Shown here in pieces: positions 46,541-55,340 of a DNA stretch of 64,000 bases. Positions within the stretch are counted from its first letter, which is position 1. Each line of letters starts with the position of its first letter. The notes beneath the pieces were generated by a model. That model made no database searches and was not told the origin of the DNA. It was given only the letters and a program-made list of their open reading frames with translations. The translations under genes and the position numbers were made by a program. Source of the DNA: Rhodothermales bacterium (lineage in GTDB: Bacteria; Bacteroidota; Rhodothermia; Rhodothermales; JAHQVL01); assembly GCA_041391505.1 (NCBI GenBank), contig JAWKNW010000006.1:1-64000 (forward strand), read 5' to 3'.

Positions 46541-47827
46541 ATGCGCATACTGCTCATCGGAAATGGCGGCCGCGAACACGCCATGGCCTGGAAGCTGGCT
46601 TCAAGTCCGCTCTGCGAAACCCTGTTTATCGCCCCGGGCAACCCGGGCACCGAATCGGTCGGCACCAACGTCGACATCCCGGCCACCGACATCGCCCGGC
46701 TGGTGGCGTTCGCCCGGCGCGAGGCGATCGATCTCACGGTGGTGGGGCCCGAGCAGCCGCTCGTGATGGGCATCGTCGATGCGTTCGAGGACGCCGGCCT
46801 CGTCATCTTCGGTCCCACCGCCGCCGCGGCGCGGCTCGAAGGCAGCAAGGCGTTCGCCAAGGCCTTCATGGAACGGCACCGCATCCCCACGGCCGCCCAC
46901 CGCACCTTCGCTGCGGCGGCCTACGCCGAGGCGGACGCCTATCTGGAAACGGCCGAGATGCCGGTCGTCCTCAAGGCGAGCGGGCTGGCGGCCGGCAAGG
47001 GGGTCATCATCTGCACCACGCGCGAGGAAGCCCGGGGCGCCCTGCGCGACATCGTGCGCGACCATCGCTTCGGCGACGCCGGCGACGAGGTCGTGATCGA
47101 GGCGTTTATGCAGGGCGAGGAGGCCAGCCTCTTCGCGGTGAGCGATGGGGACCATTACGTGCTGCTCGCCACCGCACAGGACCACAAGCGGGTGGGGGAT
47201 GGCGACACCGGGCCGAATACCGGGGGGATGGGCGCCTATGCGCCGGCGCCGATCGTGACGCCGGCCCTGGAGGCCCGCATCCGGCAAGACATCATCGAGC
47301 CGACCCTCGCGGGGATGCGCAAGGAAGGCGCGCCGTTCCGGGGGTTCCTGTACGTCGGCTTGATGATCGACGAAGGCCGCGCGCGCGTCGTGGAATACAA
47401 CTGCCGCCTGGGCGATCCGGAGGCGCAGGTCATCCTCCCGCTGCTGGACGCCGACTTCGCCGCCCTGATCCGGGCCGCGACGGAGGGGGACGTGCGCCGC
47501 GTCCCCACCCCGAACGCGGCCGGCGCCGCGGCGTGCGTCATCATGGCGTCGGCGGGCTACCCGGGCGACTACCCGAAACACCTCCCCATCGCGGGCCTCG
47601 ACGCCGGCGGACAGCTGGCGGATGCGCTCATCTTTCACGCCGGCACAAAACGGGACGCCGACGGGCGGATCGTAACGGCGGGCGGACGCGTACTGGCAGT
47701 CACGGGCGCCGGCCCGTCGCTGGAAGACGCGCTGCGACGCGCCTACGCCGGCGTCAAGAAAATCCATTTTGAAGGGGCGCACTATCGAACCGACATTGGC
47801 AAAAAAGGGCTGGATCGCCGGGCTTAG
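46541..47827 (+). CDS. purD: phosphoribosylamine-glycine ligase (GAR synthetase)
   Basis: 428 residues, usual length. It makes glycinamide ribonucleotide from phosphoribosylamine, glycine and ATP in purine synthesis; cytoplasmic ATP-grasp enzyme. Blocks: MRILLIGNGGREHAMAWKL, VVGPEQPLVMGIVD, SKAFAKAFMERHRIPTAAH, KASGLAAGKGVIIC, the GPNTGGMGAYAPAP signature, and VEYNCRLGDPEAQV with metal ligands. The C-terminus (ALRRAYAGVKKIHFEGAHYRTDIGKKGL) is complete. Its last ~30 bases overlap the next gene in another frame. Confidence 0.96.
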   Translation: MRILLIGNGGREHAMAWKLASSPLCETLFIAPGNPGTESVGTNVDIPATDIARLVAFARREAIDLTVVGPEQPLVMGIVDAFEDAGLVIFGPTAAAARLEGSKAFAKAFMERHRIPTAAHRTFAAAAYAEADAYLETAEMPVVLKASGLAAGKGVIICTTREEARGALRDIVRDHRFGDAGDEVVIEAFMQGEEASLFAVSDGDHYVLLATAQDHKRVGDGDTGPNTGGMGAYAPAPIVTPALEARIRQDIIEPTLAGMRKEGAPFRGFLYVGLMIDEGRARVVEYNCRLGDPEAQVILPLLDADFAALIRAATEGDVRRVPTPNAAGAAACVIMASAGYPGDYPKHLPIAGLDAGGQLADALIFHAGTKRDADGRIVTAGGRVLAVTGAGPSLEDALRRAYAGVKKIHFEGAHYRTDIGKKGLDRRA

Positions 47828-48716
47828 CGGTTGCCTGCTGCTGGCGTGCTGGGCCGGTCTGAGCCGGCCGGCGGCGGCGCAGGACCCGCAGCGCATCGCC
47901 GCGTTCTCCGACGCCCGCGCCGTCTCGGTCGATCCGGCCGGCGTGCTCTACGTGGTCGAAGGTGCCCGGGAAAGCATCGTCGTCCTGCGTCCGGGCGGCG
48001 GAGATCCCGTGCGGCTGGGCGGTCGCGGCTCCGCCGCGGGCCAGTTCGATGGGCTGGCGGACGTCGACCCGACCAACGGCCTCATCCTCGTCGCCGCCGA
48101 CGCGGGCAACGGCCGGCTGCAGCGCTTCTCCTCCGAATTCCTCTTCCTCGAATCGATGCCCGTCGAGGCGACCGACCGGCAGGATCGCGATGCCGGCAAC
48201 TTCGCCTCCTACCGCAAACAGCAGCAGGACGACGCGCGCGGACAGGGACGCCCCATCGCGGTGCGCACCAGCCATGCGGAAGAGACGTTCGTCCTGGATG
48301 CCGACCGGGGCGTGGTGCTGAAATGGGATCGGGAGCGCAACTTCGAGCGGGTGATCGGGGGATACGACGCCGGCGACGGCGCCCTGCTCGATCCCATCGC
48401 GCTGACGCTGGATCAGGAGAGCGGCACCCTCCTCGTGCTCGACGCCGGCCACGGCGCCGTCATGTCGTACGACCTGCTGGGGGGATTTGCCGGCGCGCGC
48501 CCGCTCGGCGAGGCGGCCGATGCCGTGTCCATCGACGCCCGGGGCGGCATCGTCTGGATCGCTCGGCCCGACCGGCTGGCTCGCCTCGACGCCGGAGCCT
48601 CCTTCGAGGCGGCGCCTCGCCTCGTGCTGGACGGCCCCATCGTCGATCTCGCGGCGGTGCCGGGCGGGGTGTACATCCTCACGCGCCGCACCCTCTACCG
48701 GCTGCCGACTCCCTGA
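47796..48716 (+). CDS. exported beta-propeller (NHL-like) protein overlapping purD
   Basis: About 306 residues. No ATG fits; TTG at 47796 gives a classic signal peptide (AKKGWIAGLSGCLLLACWAG... ending AAAQ), while TTG at 47769 would add nine residues. The rest is repeated four-strand blades with D-A-R-A-V-S-V-D-P-A-G-V-L-Y-V-style starts (SDARAVSVDPAGVLYVVEGA, DGLADVDPTNGLILVAADAGNGRLQRFS, DPIALTLDQESGTLLVLDAGHGAVMSYD), like six-bladed NHL propellers. It overlaps the purD 3' end by ~32 bases and is followed 36 bases later by the giant barrel gene; together they may form an outer-membrane complex. No enzyme motif. Confidence 0.75.
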   Translation: MAKKGWIAGLSGCLLLACWAGLSRPAAAQDPQRIAAFSDARAVSVDPAGVLYVVEGARESIVVLRPGGGDPVRLGGRGSAAGQFDGLADVDPTNGLILVAADAGNGRLQRFSSEFLFLESMPVEATDRQDRDAGNFASYRKQQQDDARGQGRPIAVRTSHAEETFVLDADRGVVLKWDRERNFERVIGGYDAGDGALLDPIALTLDQESGTLLVLDAGHGAVMSYDLLGGFAGARPLGEAADAVSIDARGGIVWIARPDRLARLDAGASFEAAPRLVLDGPIVDLAAVPGGVYILTRRTLYRLPTP

Positions 48717-48752
48717 CGCGAGTCGGTCTCGCGCGTTTCCTTGCCGTCGATC

Positions 48753-51700
48753 ATGATGCCGCTGCGCCCGCTATTGCTTCTGTGCTTGATCGGATGGGGT
48801 CTCGCCATGCCGGCCGCCGCGCAGCGGGCGCAGGGCCCCATCGGCGCGCACCGGGATTCGCTCCGCCTCGAACGCCTCGAACCCGTCACGCTGCGCCCGT
48901 ATGTCGTGAATGGCACGGAGCGGCTCTACTGGAATGGCGCGCTGCTGGATTCGACCGCCTACACCCTCGCGTATACGCCCGGCATCCTTCGGCTCGACAG
49001 CATCCGCGTGCGGCCGCCCGGGACGCTGGTCGTATCCTACAATACCTTTCCTTTCCGCTTTCAGGACGTCTACCGCGACGCCGTCCTGGCCGACAGCCTG
49101 CCCGGCGCCGCCGCGCAGGCCGACACGCTCCGCGGCCCGCCGGCCGCAGGAGCGGCCGCCTCCCGCGACCCCTTCGGGACGCCGGGGTTGCAGCGCAGCG
49201 GGTCGATCACGCGCGGCATCGTCGCCGGCAACAACCGGGACATCAGCGTGGAGTCGGGCCTGCGCATGCAGCTCTCCGGCGAAATCGTCGACGGGGTTCA
49301 GGTGCAGGCCGTTTTGACGGACGCGAACACCCCGATCCAGCCCGAAGGCACCACCCAGCGGCTGAACGAATTCGACAAGGTATTCATCGGCATCACGTCG
49401 AAAACGGGCGAGGTGCAGCTGGGCGATTTTAACCTCGACTACAGCCATTCCGAGTTCGCCCAGCTCTCGCGGAAGCTCCAGGGCGTGCACGTCGCCGGCG
49501 AGGCCGGCGGCCGCAACCGGCTGCGCGTCGACGCCGCCGGCGCCGCGGCGCGCGGGCTGTTTCGGTCGCAGGACATCCCGCCCATCGACGGCGTCCAGGG
49601 CCCCTATCGCCTGGAGGGGGAGGCCGGGGAGCAGTTCATTATCGTCATCGCCGGCTCGGAGTCGGTATTCATGGATGGCGCGCTGCTGACCCGCGGCGAG
49701 ACGAACGATTACGTGATCGATTACGCCACCGGAGAAATCACCTTCACCCCGAACCGGATCGTCACTTCCGAGCGGCGCATCACCGTCGAGTTTCAGTATT
49801 CGACGAACCAGTTCAGCCGCACGCTCGTCGCATCCGCCGCCGAGGCGCGTCTGTTTCCGGACGCCGCCGGCCTGCCGCGCGCGTCGGTCGGCGTGACGTT
49901 CATGCGCGAGGCGGACGGCGACGTGTTCAACGACGAATTCGGCCTTTCGCGTCAGGATTCCCTCCGGCTCATCCAGGCCGGCGACGGCCAGGCGCAGCGC
50001 AGCGGGGCCGACCCGGTGGTCTACGACCCGGAGGCGCCGTATGTCCAGTACCGCCAGGAAGCCGTCGTCAACGCGTCGGGCGCGATCGATACGATCTTCG
50101 TCGCCGTCGAGGCGCGCCCGCCCGACTCGGTGCAGGTGTATCGGGTGCGCTTCACCCGCGTGGGGACGGGCCAGGGCCGCTACGCGCGGGTGGGGCGCGG
50201 CGTCAATGGGCTGCTGTACGAGTACCGGGGCCCCGGTCTCGGCGAATACGAGCCTGTCTTGATCCTCCCGAAACCGAAAAACCAGAACCTGCTCGCGTTC
50301 CAGTCGCGCCTCGAGCCCTTCCGCGGCGTCGAGGTGTTTGGCGAGTGGGCACGTTCGTTTTTCGATCAGAACCGGCTTTCCGGGGTCGATGCGGTGGACG
50401 ATGTGGGCCAGGCCTATGTCGCCGGCGGGCGCATCAATCGCATCCCGGTGGATTTCGGCGCGCGCGAGCGGGGCAGCGTTTTCGCGGAGTACAAACGCCG
50501 GCTCGTGGGCCATCAGTTCACCTCGTTCAACCGGATCCGGCCCGTCGAATACGGCCGGCGCTGGAATCTCGGGGCGCGCACGTTCAGCGCGGAGACCGAG
50601 CTGGCGGCGTTCGGCGGCGACGAGGTGACCGACGAGGCGGCGGTCGAGGTGCGGGTCACGCCGACGTCCTTCGTGCGCGGCGAAGCCGGCTGGCTTACGC
50701 TCGGGGAGGCCTTCAAGAGCCGGCGCCTGCTGGGTCAGGCCGGCCTCACGGAGTCGAGCGGGCCGCAGGCCGACTACCGGCTGGAGGCGATCGTGAGTTC
50801 AAACGCCCTCGCCTCGGAGGAGGGGGAGTGGTTCCGGCAGCGGGGGCGGCTGGCGCAGCCGGTGTTCGGGAAACGATTCACGCCGTACATCGAGCTGGAG
50901 CAGGAGCGACGCCGGCAGCGGGTGGCCGGCACCGACAGCCTCACCCGCGCATCGCTCGCCTTTCTCGAGGTGCGCCCCGGCCTCGCGTGGGCGGCCGAGC
51001 GGCTCCAGGCCGGCGCCAGCGTGGCCGTGCGTGCTGAAGAAGAATGGGCCGCCGGCGCGTTGCAGGACGCGGCCACGGCGACGACCTATCAAACCCAGTT
51101 CAACTGGGAAGCGTCCGACCGGCTTACCACCGAAGGCAGCCTCGGGTACCGCGTGCGTCGCTTTACCGACTACTTCCGGACGCAGGAGCGGCGGGAAGAC
51201 AACGAGTCGCTCATCCTCCGATCCACCACCCAGTTCACGACGCCGAAGCGCGTGGTGGATGTCAACCTGCGCTACGAAGCTGCCACCGAGCGGACGCCGA
51301 CGCTCCAGGAAATCTACATCCGCACCGGACCCGAGCTGGGGCAGTTCGTCTGGGAAGACACGAACCAGGACGGCGCGATCCAGATCGACGAGTTCCTCCC
51401 CGAGCGCACTCCGAACGAGGGGACGTACGTGCTGACGTATGTGCCGTCGGACAGCCTGTCGTCGGTCATCGGGGTCGGCGCGCGGCTGCGGTTGCGGCTG
51501 GATCCGGCGAAGGCGTGGCGCCGCGCCGGTGCGGCGTGGCAGCGCGCGCTGGCGCAGGTGAGCACGCAGACGACGATCGACCTCTCCGAGAAGAGCCGGG
51601 ACCCGGATCTGGCTCGGATCTACCTGATGGATCTGAGCCGCTACCGAAGCCCGGAGCATACCGTCAACGGCCGGCTCCGCATCGCGCAGGACATCTATCT

Positions 51701-52310
51701 CTTCCGGGCAAACCCGCGTTTCGGGCTGGATGTCCGCTTCAACCAGACGCGGGGCCTCTCCGAACTGGCGGCCGGCGAAGAGACGCGGTTTCTCAATAGT
51801 TGGAGCCTGGAAGGCCGGTCGCGGTTGTCGGACCGATGGGCCGTCAAGCTGGCCGGCGCCCTGGAGACCAACCGGCTGGGCAGCGAGGCCTTCGCTTCGC
51901 GCCGCTACAACATCGAAAGTATCCGGCTCGAGCCGGAAGTGTCGTTTTCGCCGACGCGGTCGTACACCTTCGTCGCCGGCAGCGTGCTGGCGCGCAAGGA
52001 AGACACGCTGCTCGGGCGCAAGGTGAGGATGTGGCGGATCCCGCTGGAGGCGCGGTACGCCGTCGTCCGCAAGTTGCAGCTCACGACGCGCGGCGAGGTC
52101 TCGCTCATCCAGCTCGACGGCGAGGCCGTAGGGCTCGCGCAGTTCGAGCTGACCGACGGCCGCGGCGCCGGCACGTCGCTGCTATGGGGCCTCCAGGGCG
52201 ATTATACCCTCTCGCGCTACCTCCGCCTCTCCTTCTCCTACGACGGCCGCGCCCCCGCCGGCGCCCCCACGTTGCACACGATGCGGGTGCAGATGAGCGC
52301 GTTGTTTTGA
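48753..52310 (+). CDS. giant outer-membrane beta-barrel protein of an FCB-group family
   Basis: 1185 residues; two adjacent ATG codons (48753, 48756); signal peptide (PLRPLLLLCLIGWGLAMPAAAQ). The region ~150-260 (GSITRGIVAGNNRDISVES, LTDANTPIQPEGTTQRLNEFDKVFIGI, GEVQLGDFNLDY) recalls a Bacteroidota/Chlorobi outer-membrane family of ~1100 residues that has segments in common with the T9SS protein SprA. The last two thirds are long amphipathic strands with an EDTNQDGAIQIDEF calcium-type loop (~870) and a final strand HTMRVQMSALF ending in Phe. Role unknown; an outer-membrane pore or assembly factor is possible. It follows the propeller gene closely, so co-expression is likely. Confidence 0.75.
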   Translation: MMPLRPLLLLCLIGWGLAMPAAAQRAQGPIGAHRDSLRLERLEPVTLRPYVVNGTERLYWNGALLDSTAYTLAYTPGILRLDSIRVRPPGTLVVSYNTFPFRFQDVYRDAVLADSLPGAAAQADTLRGPPAAGAAASRDPFGTPGLQRSGSITRGIVAGNNRDISVESGLRMQLSGEIVDGVQVQAVLTDANTPIQPEGTTQRLNEFDKVFIGITSKTGEVQLGDFNLDYSHSEFAQLSRKLQGVHVAGEAGGRNRLRVDAAGAAARGLFRSQDIPPIDGVQGPYRLEGEAGEQFIIVIAGSESVFMDGALLTRGETNDYVIDYATGEITFTPNRIVTSERRITVEFQYSTNQFSRTLVASAAEARLFPDAAGLPRASVGVTFMREADGDVFNDEFGLSRQDSLRLIQAGDGQAQRSGADPVVYDPEAPYVQYRQEAVVNASGAIDTIFVAVEARPPDSVQVYRVRFTRVGTGQGRYARVGRGVNGLLYEYRGPGLGEYEPVLILPKPKNQNLLAFQSRLEPFRGVEVFGEWARSFFDQNRLSGVDAVDDVGQAYVAGGRINRIPVDFGARERGSVFAEYKRRLVGHQFTSFNRIRPVEYGRRWNLGARTFSAETELAAFGGDEVTDEAAVEVRVTPTSFVRGEAGWLTLGEAFKSRRLLGQAGLTESSGPQADYRLEAIVSSNALASEEGEWFRQRGRLAQPVFGKRFTPYIELEQERRRQRVAGTDSLTRASLAFLEVRPGLAWAAERLQAGASVAVRAEEEWAAGALQDAATATTYQTQFNWEASDRLTTEGSLGYRVRRFTDYFRTQERREDNESLILRSTTQFTTPKRVVDVNLRYEAATERTPTLQEIYIRTGPELGQFVWEDTNQDGAIQIDEFLPERTPNEGTYVLTYVPSDSLSSVIGVGARLRLRLDPAKAWRRAGAAWQRALAQVSTQTTIDLSEKSRDPDLARIYLMDLSRYRSPEHTVNGRLRIAQDIYLFRANPRFGLDVRFNQTRGLSELAAGEETRFLNSWSLEGRSRLSDRWAVKLAGALETNRLGSEAFASRRYNIESIRLEPEVSFSPTRSYTFVAGSVLARKEDTLLGRKVRMWRIPLEARYAVVRKLQLTTRGEVSLIQLDGEAVGLAQFELTDGRGAGTSLLWGLQGDYTLSRYLRLSFSYDGRAPAGAPTLHTMRVQMSALF

Positions 52311-52339
52311 TGGGAGGGTCTTCGGGTGTTACCCGAAGA

Positions 52340-52525
52340 GGTCACTGGACATTGGTCACTGGACATTGGTCACTGGACATTGGTCACTGGATATCTAATG
52401 CTGACACCATTCCAATGACCAGTGACCAGTGACTTTTTTGTCCATGACCAGTGACTTTTTTTGCTCATGACCAGTGACTTTATTGCCCAATGACCAGTCA
52501 CTGATGACCCGTGACCAATGGCCGC
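52340..52525. repeat. heptamer array with opposed arms (GGTCACT / AGTGACC)
   Basis: Left arm: four 14-bp double heptamers (GGTCACT + GGACATT) from 52340. Right arm: several CCAGTGACC-containing units in reverse orientation, separated by short T-rich pieces (up to 52525). Can fold into a large hairpin. The left-arm sequence GGTCACTGGACATTGG is the exact complement of a sequence found twice at 25430-25476. Lies between two convergent genes (stops at 52310 and 52552) and might help end their transcripts. Confidence 0.9.
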
Positions 52526-52551
52526 GAGCGCAGCGAGCCCTGACCCATCTT

Positions 52552-53859
52552 TTACCCCTCCGGATGCTCCGGCAGGGCGAATTCGTCGTATTGTTCGCGG
52601 TAGATGGCGATGCCGGCGGTGCGGAGCTTGGCTTCGAGGTTCTCGTAGCCGCGGTCGAGGTGGTAGACGCGCAGGACGTGCGTTTCGCCCTTCGCGATGA
52701 GGCCGGCGAGGACGAGCGACACGCTCGCCCGCAGGTCGCTGCTCATCACCTGGGCGCCCTTGAGCTGCTGGCCCCCCTTGATGGTGACCGTGTTGCCCTC
52801 GACGCGGGCACGCAGTCCCATGCGCTCGAGTTCGGGGATGTGTTTGAACCGGTCGAAGTAGATCGTGTCGGTAACGCGCGACGTGCCGGCGGCTTTTGCC
52901 ATGAGGACGGTCCACTGTGCCTGGAGATCGGTGGGAAAACCGGGGTAGATGGCCGTCTCGATATCGATGGGGTGGATGACCTCCGGGGTCCATACGACCA
53001 GTTCGTTGTCGCCGTACTCGACACGCACGCCGGCCTCCGCCAGGGCCTCCTTGAAGGCGTCGCCGAGGTGGCGGTGTTCGGCGTTGAGGATGCGCACCGA
53101 CCCGCCGGCCGGGCCGGTGACGGCCGCGGCGATCATGAACGTGCCCAGCTCGATGCGGTCCGGGCAGTTGGTGATGGCGGCGGGGTGGAGCGTGTCGACC
53201 CCTTCGATCTCTATCGTGCGGGTGCCCAGGCCGGCGATCTTCGCGCCCATCTGCTGGAGCGCCTCGCCAAAGACGATGACGTCCGGCTCGCTCGCCGCGT
53301 TTTCGATGCGCGACGATCCGGTGGCGCGCACGGCGGCGAGCAGCAGGTTGATCGTGGCGCCGACGCTGGAAGGTTCGAGCCGGAAGGTGCCGCCGGGCAG
53401 CCGGCCGTGTGGCGCCCGGGCGATGACGTAGCCCTGTTCCAGGTCGATCTCGGCGCCGAGCGCCTTGATGCCCTCGATGTGGAGATCGACCGGTCTCGGC
53501 CCCCAGGCGCAGCCGCCGGGCAGCGAGACACGTGCCGTGCCGAACCGGCCGAGCAGGGCGCCGAGCATGTAAAACGAGGCCCGCATCTTCTTCACCAGCT
53601 CGTACGGGGCTTCGGGAAAGCTGACGTCTTCGGCGTGCACGACCAGTGGGCCGGCGTCGGGGATCTCGACTTTCGCGCCCGTGAATTCGAGGATCTGCGC
53701 CAGGGTGCGCACATCGCGCACGTGCGGCACGTTGGCGATGGTGCTCGTGCCCTCGGGCAGCAGCGCGCCGGTGAGCAGCGCGAGCGCCGTGTTTTTGGAT
53801 CCGCCCACCGTCAGGCTGCCCTGCAGCGTCCGTCCTCCCGTGATGACCAGTTTTTCCAT
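52552..53859 (-). CDS. murA: UDP-N-acetylglucosamine 1-carboxyvinyltransferase
   Basis: 435 residues. First committed step of peptidoglycan synthesis: enolpyruvyl transfer from PEP to UDP-GlcNAc, cytoplasmic. Motifs: the start MEKLVITGGRTLQGSLTVGGSKNTAL (catalytic Lys in SKN), the active-site Cys in LPGGCAWGPRPVDLHI (so fosfomycin-sensitive by residue type), EPSSVGATINLLLAAV, IEIEGVDTL, HPIDIETAIYPGFPTDLQAQ, and GAQVMSSDLRASVSLVLAGL. ATG at 53859. Divergent from the cysteine desulfurase gene; the 126-base gap contains an inverted repeat and a short heptamer array. Confidence 0.96.
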   Translation of the reverse strand: MEKLVITGGRTLQGSLTVGGSKNTALALLTGALLPEGTSTIANVPHVRDVRTLAQILEFTGAKVEIPDAGPLVVHAEDVSFPEAPYELVKKMRASFYMLGALLGRFGTARVSLPGGCAWGPRPVDLHIEGIKALGAEIDLEQGYVIARAPHGRLPGGTFRLEPSSVGATINLLLAAVRATGSSRIENAASEPDVIVFGEALQQMGAKIAGLGTRTIEIEGVDTLHPAAITNCPDRIELGTFMIAAAVTGPAGGSVRILNAEHRHLGDAFKEALAEAGVRVEYGDNELVVWTPEVIHPIDIETAIYPGFPTDLQAQWTVLMAKAAGTSRVTDTIYFDRFKHIPELERMGLRARVEGNTVTIKGGQQLKGAQVMSSDLRASVSLVLAGLIAKGETHVLRVYHLDRGYENLEAKLRTAGIAIYREQYDEFALPEHPEG

Positions 53860-53890
53860 GTAGCTCGCGATATGAGATGCGTTGACGTCG

Positions 53891-53922
53891 CTTGAAACAC
53901 CAACGGCGCTTTTCGTTTCAAG
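53891..53922. promoter_or_regulatory. inverted repeat in the murA / desulfurase divergent spacer
   Basis: CTTGAAAC (53891-53898) and GTTTCAAG (53915-53922), 16 bases apart, lie 32 bases upstream of murA and 64 bases upstream of the desulfurase gene. Perfect 8-bp arms fit a dimeric regulator site, but nothing names the regulator, and chance is possible. Confidence 0.3.
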
Positions 53923-53956
53923 ATCGGAGCGTGGATCACGCTACGCCTCGCCCGCC

Positions 53957-53984
53957 CGAATCGTTATTCGCCAATCGCTGATCA
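53957..53984. repeat. short heptamer array at the cysteine desulfurase start
   Basis: Four in-phase 7-bp units (CGAATCG, TTATTCG, CCAATCG, CTGATCA) ending two bases before the ATG at 53986, so the array takes the place of a ribosome-binding site. Units are of the same GATTAGC/GCTAATC type as the arrays at 59353 and 59636. Confidence 0.6.
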
Positions 53985-53985
53985 A

Positions 53986-55131
53986 ATGCCCAACTACCTG
54001 GACAACGCCGCCACCACGCCGCTCGATCCGGCCGTGCTCGAGGCGATGATGCCGTTCCTCCGGGAGTCGTACGGCAACGCGTCTTCCGTCCATGCGCTTG
54101 GCCGTCGGGCGCGTTTTGCGGTCGAGGAAAGCCGCGAAACGGTGGCCGGCCTTCTGGGGGCCGAGCCGTCGGAGATCGTTTTCACCAGCGGCGCGACCGA
54201 GGCAAACAATCTGGCGATCAAAGGGGCGCTCGGGCGCCGCGAGGGGGGATTGCTGACGGCGCTGACCGAGCACGAAGCAGTGCTGACGCCGGCTCGTACG
54301 CTCCGGGATGCCGGACGCGCGGTGCGCTTTATCGAGCCATCCAACGGGGGCGGCGTAGCGCTGGACGCGGTGGCAAACGCCCTGGCCGGCGATATCGCAC
54401 TCGTTTCCCTGATGCACGTCAACAACGAAACCGGCGTCGTCAATCCCATCGCCGAGATCGCCGCGTCCTGCCGGGCCCGCGGTATCCTGGTGCATACCGA
54501 CGCGGTGCAGTCCGCCGGCCACTTCGCCCCGCGGGTCGCCGATCTGGGCGTGGATATGATGAGCGTCTCGGCCCACAAGTTTTACGGCCCGAAAGGCGTG
54601 GGATGCCTGTACGTGAGGGGCGGGACGGAGCTGTCCGGGCTGGTGGAGGGCGGTTCGCAGGAGCGCCGCCGGCGGGGCGGGACGGAGAACGTCGCGGCCA
54701 TCGTCGGACTCGCCCGGGCGATGCAGCGGGCCTATGCGGGCCATGTCGAGCAGGGGCAGCGCCTCACCGGGTTGCGTAACCGGTTGCTGGAAGGGCTGGA
54801 GGCGCGGCTGGCCGGCGCGTTTATCGTCAATACGCCGCTCGGCCACGCGGCGCCGCACATCCTGAACATCGCATTTCGTCCGCATGAGGGCAAGCCGATC
54901 GACGGCGAGATGCTGCTGCTGAACATGGATATGGCCGGCATCGCGGTTTCCTCCGGGTCGGCCTGCACCAGCGGCGCCATCGAGCCGAGCCACGTCCTGC
55001 TCGCGATGGGCGTCCCGCGTGAAACGGCGGCCGCCTCCGTCCGCTTCTCGCTGGGCCGCGCCACGACGGAAGCATCGATCGACCATACGGTGGCGATGCT
55101 GAAGCAGATCATCGACCGGATGCGGCGCTGA
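53986..55131 (+). CDS. cysteine desulfurase (NifS/IscS family)
   Basis: 381 residues. Takes sulfur from cysteine with PLP for iron-sulfur clusters and tRNA thiolation. Motifs: MPNYLDNAATTPLDPAVLEAM, SGATEANNLAIKG, the PLP-Lys motif SVSAHKFYGPKGVGCLYVR, GGSQERRRRGGTENVAAIVG, and the persulfide Cys loop SSGSACTSGAIEPSHVLLAMG, whose length is of the longer, group I (NifS/IscS) form. No scaffold (iscU) or tRNA-thiolase (mnmA) gene is adjacent, so it cannot be assigned to iscS or nifS. A short hairpin (ATCCCC/GGGGAT, 55137-55157) follows 5 bases after the stop. Confidence 0.93.
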   Translation: MPNYLDNAATTPLDPAVLEAMMPFLRESYGNASSVHALGRRARFAVEESRETVAGLLGAEPSEIVFTSGATEANNLAIKGALGRREGGLLTALTEHEAVLTPARTLRDAGRAVRFIEPSNGGGVALDAVANALAGDIALVSLMHVNNETGVVNPIAEIAASCRARGILVHTDAVQSAGHFAPRVADLGVDMMSVSAHKFYGPKGVGCLYVRGGTELSGLVEGGSQERRRRGGTENVAAIVGLARAMQRAYAGHVEQGQRLTGLRNRLLEGLEARLAGAFIVNTPLGHAAPHILNIAFRPHEGKPIDGEMLLLNMDMAGIAVSSGSACTSGAIEPSHVLLAMGVPRETAAASVRFSLGRATTEASIDHTVAMLKQIIDRMRR

Positions 55132-55136
55132 GCGTC

Positions 55137-55157
55137 ATCCCCAACCCGATCGGGGAT
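55137..55157. repeat. small GTCATCCCC...GGGGAT hairpin
   Basis: ATCCCC (55137-55142) pairs with GGGGAT (55152-55157) right after the desulfurase stop codon. It resembles widespread GTCATCCCGA...TCGGGATCC REP hairpins. No T tract. The rest of the gap to 55340 holds nothing recognisable. Confidence 0.4.
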
Positions 55158-55340
55158 CCAAACGGCATCCGAGAGCAGCAGCATGGTTCAGGCCGACGTG
55201 CTGGCTGTTTCAGGTTTCATTAGTATACCGCATGATAAAGTCTCCCATCGCCATAGGATGAAAACACAGCATGCAGTTGCCATTCAATGCGCCCAATCTA
55301 TAGAGGAAATTCCACAAGCGAGATGGGTGCGATTGTTCGG

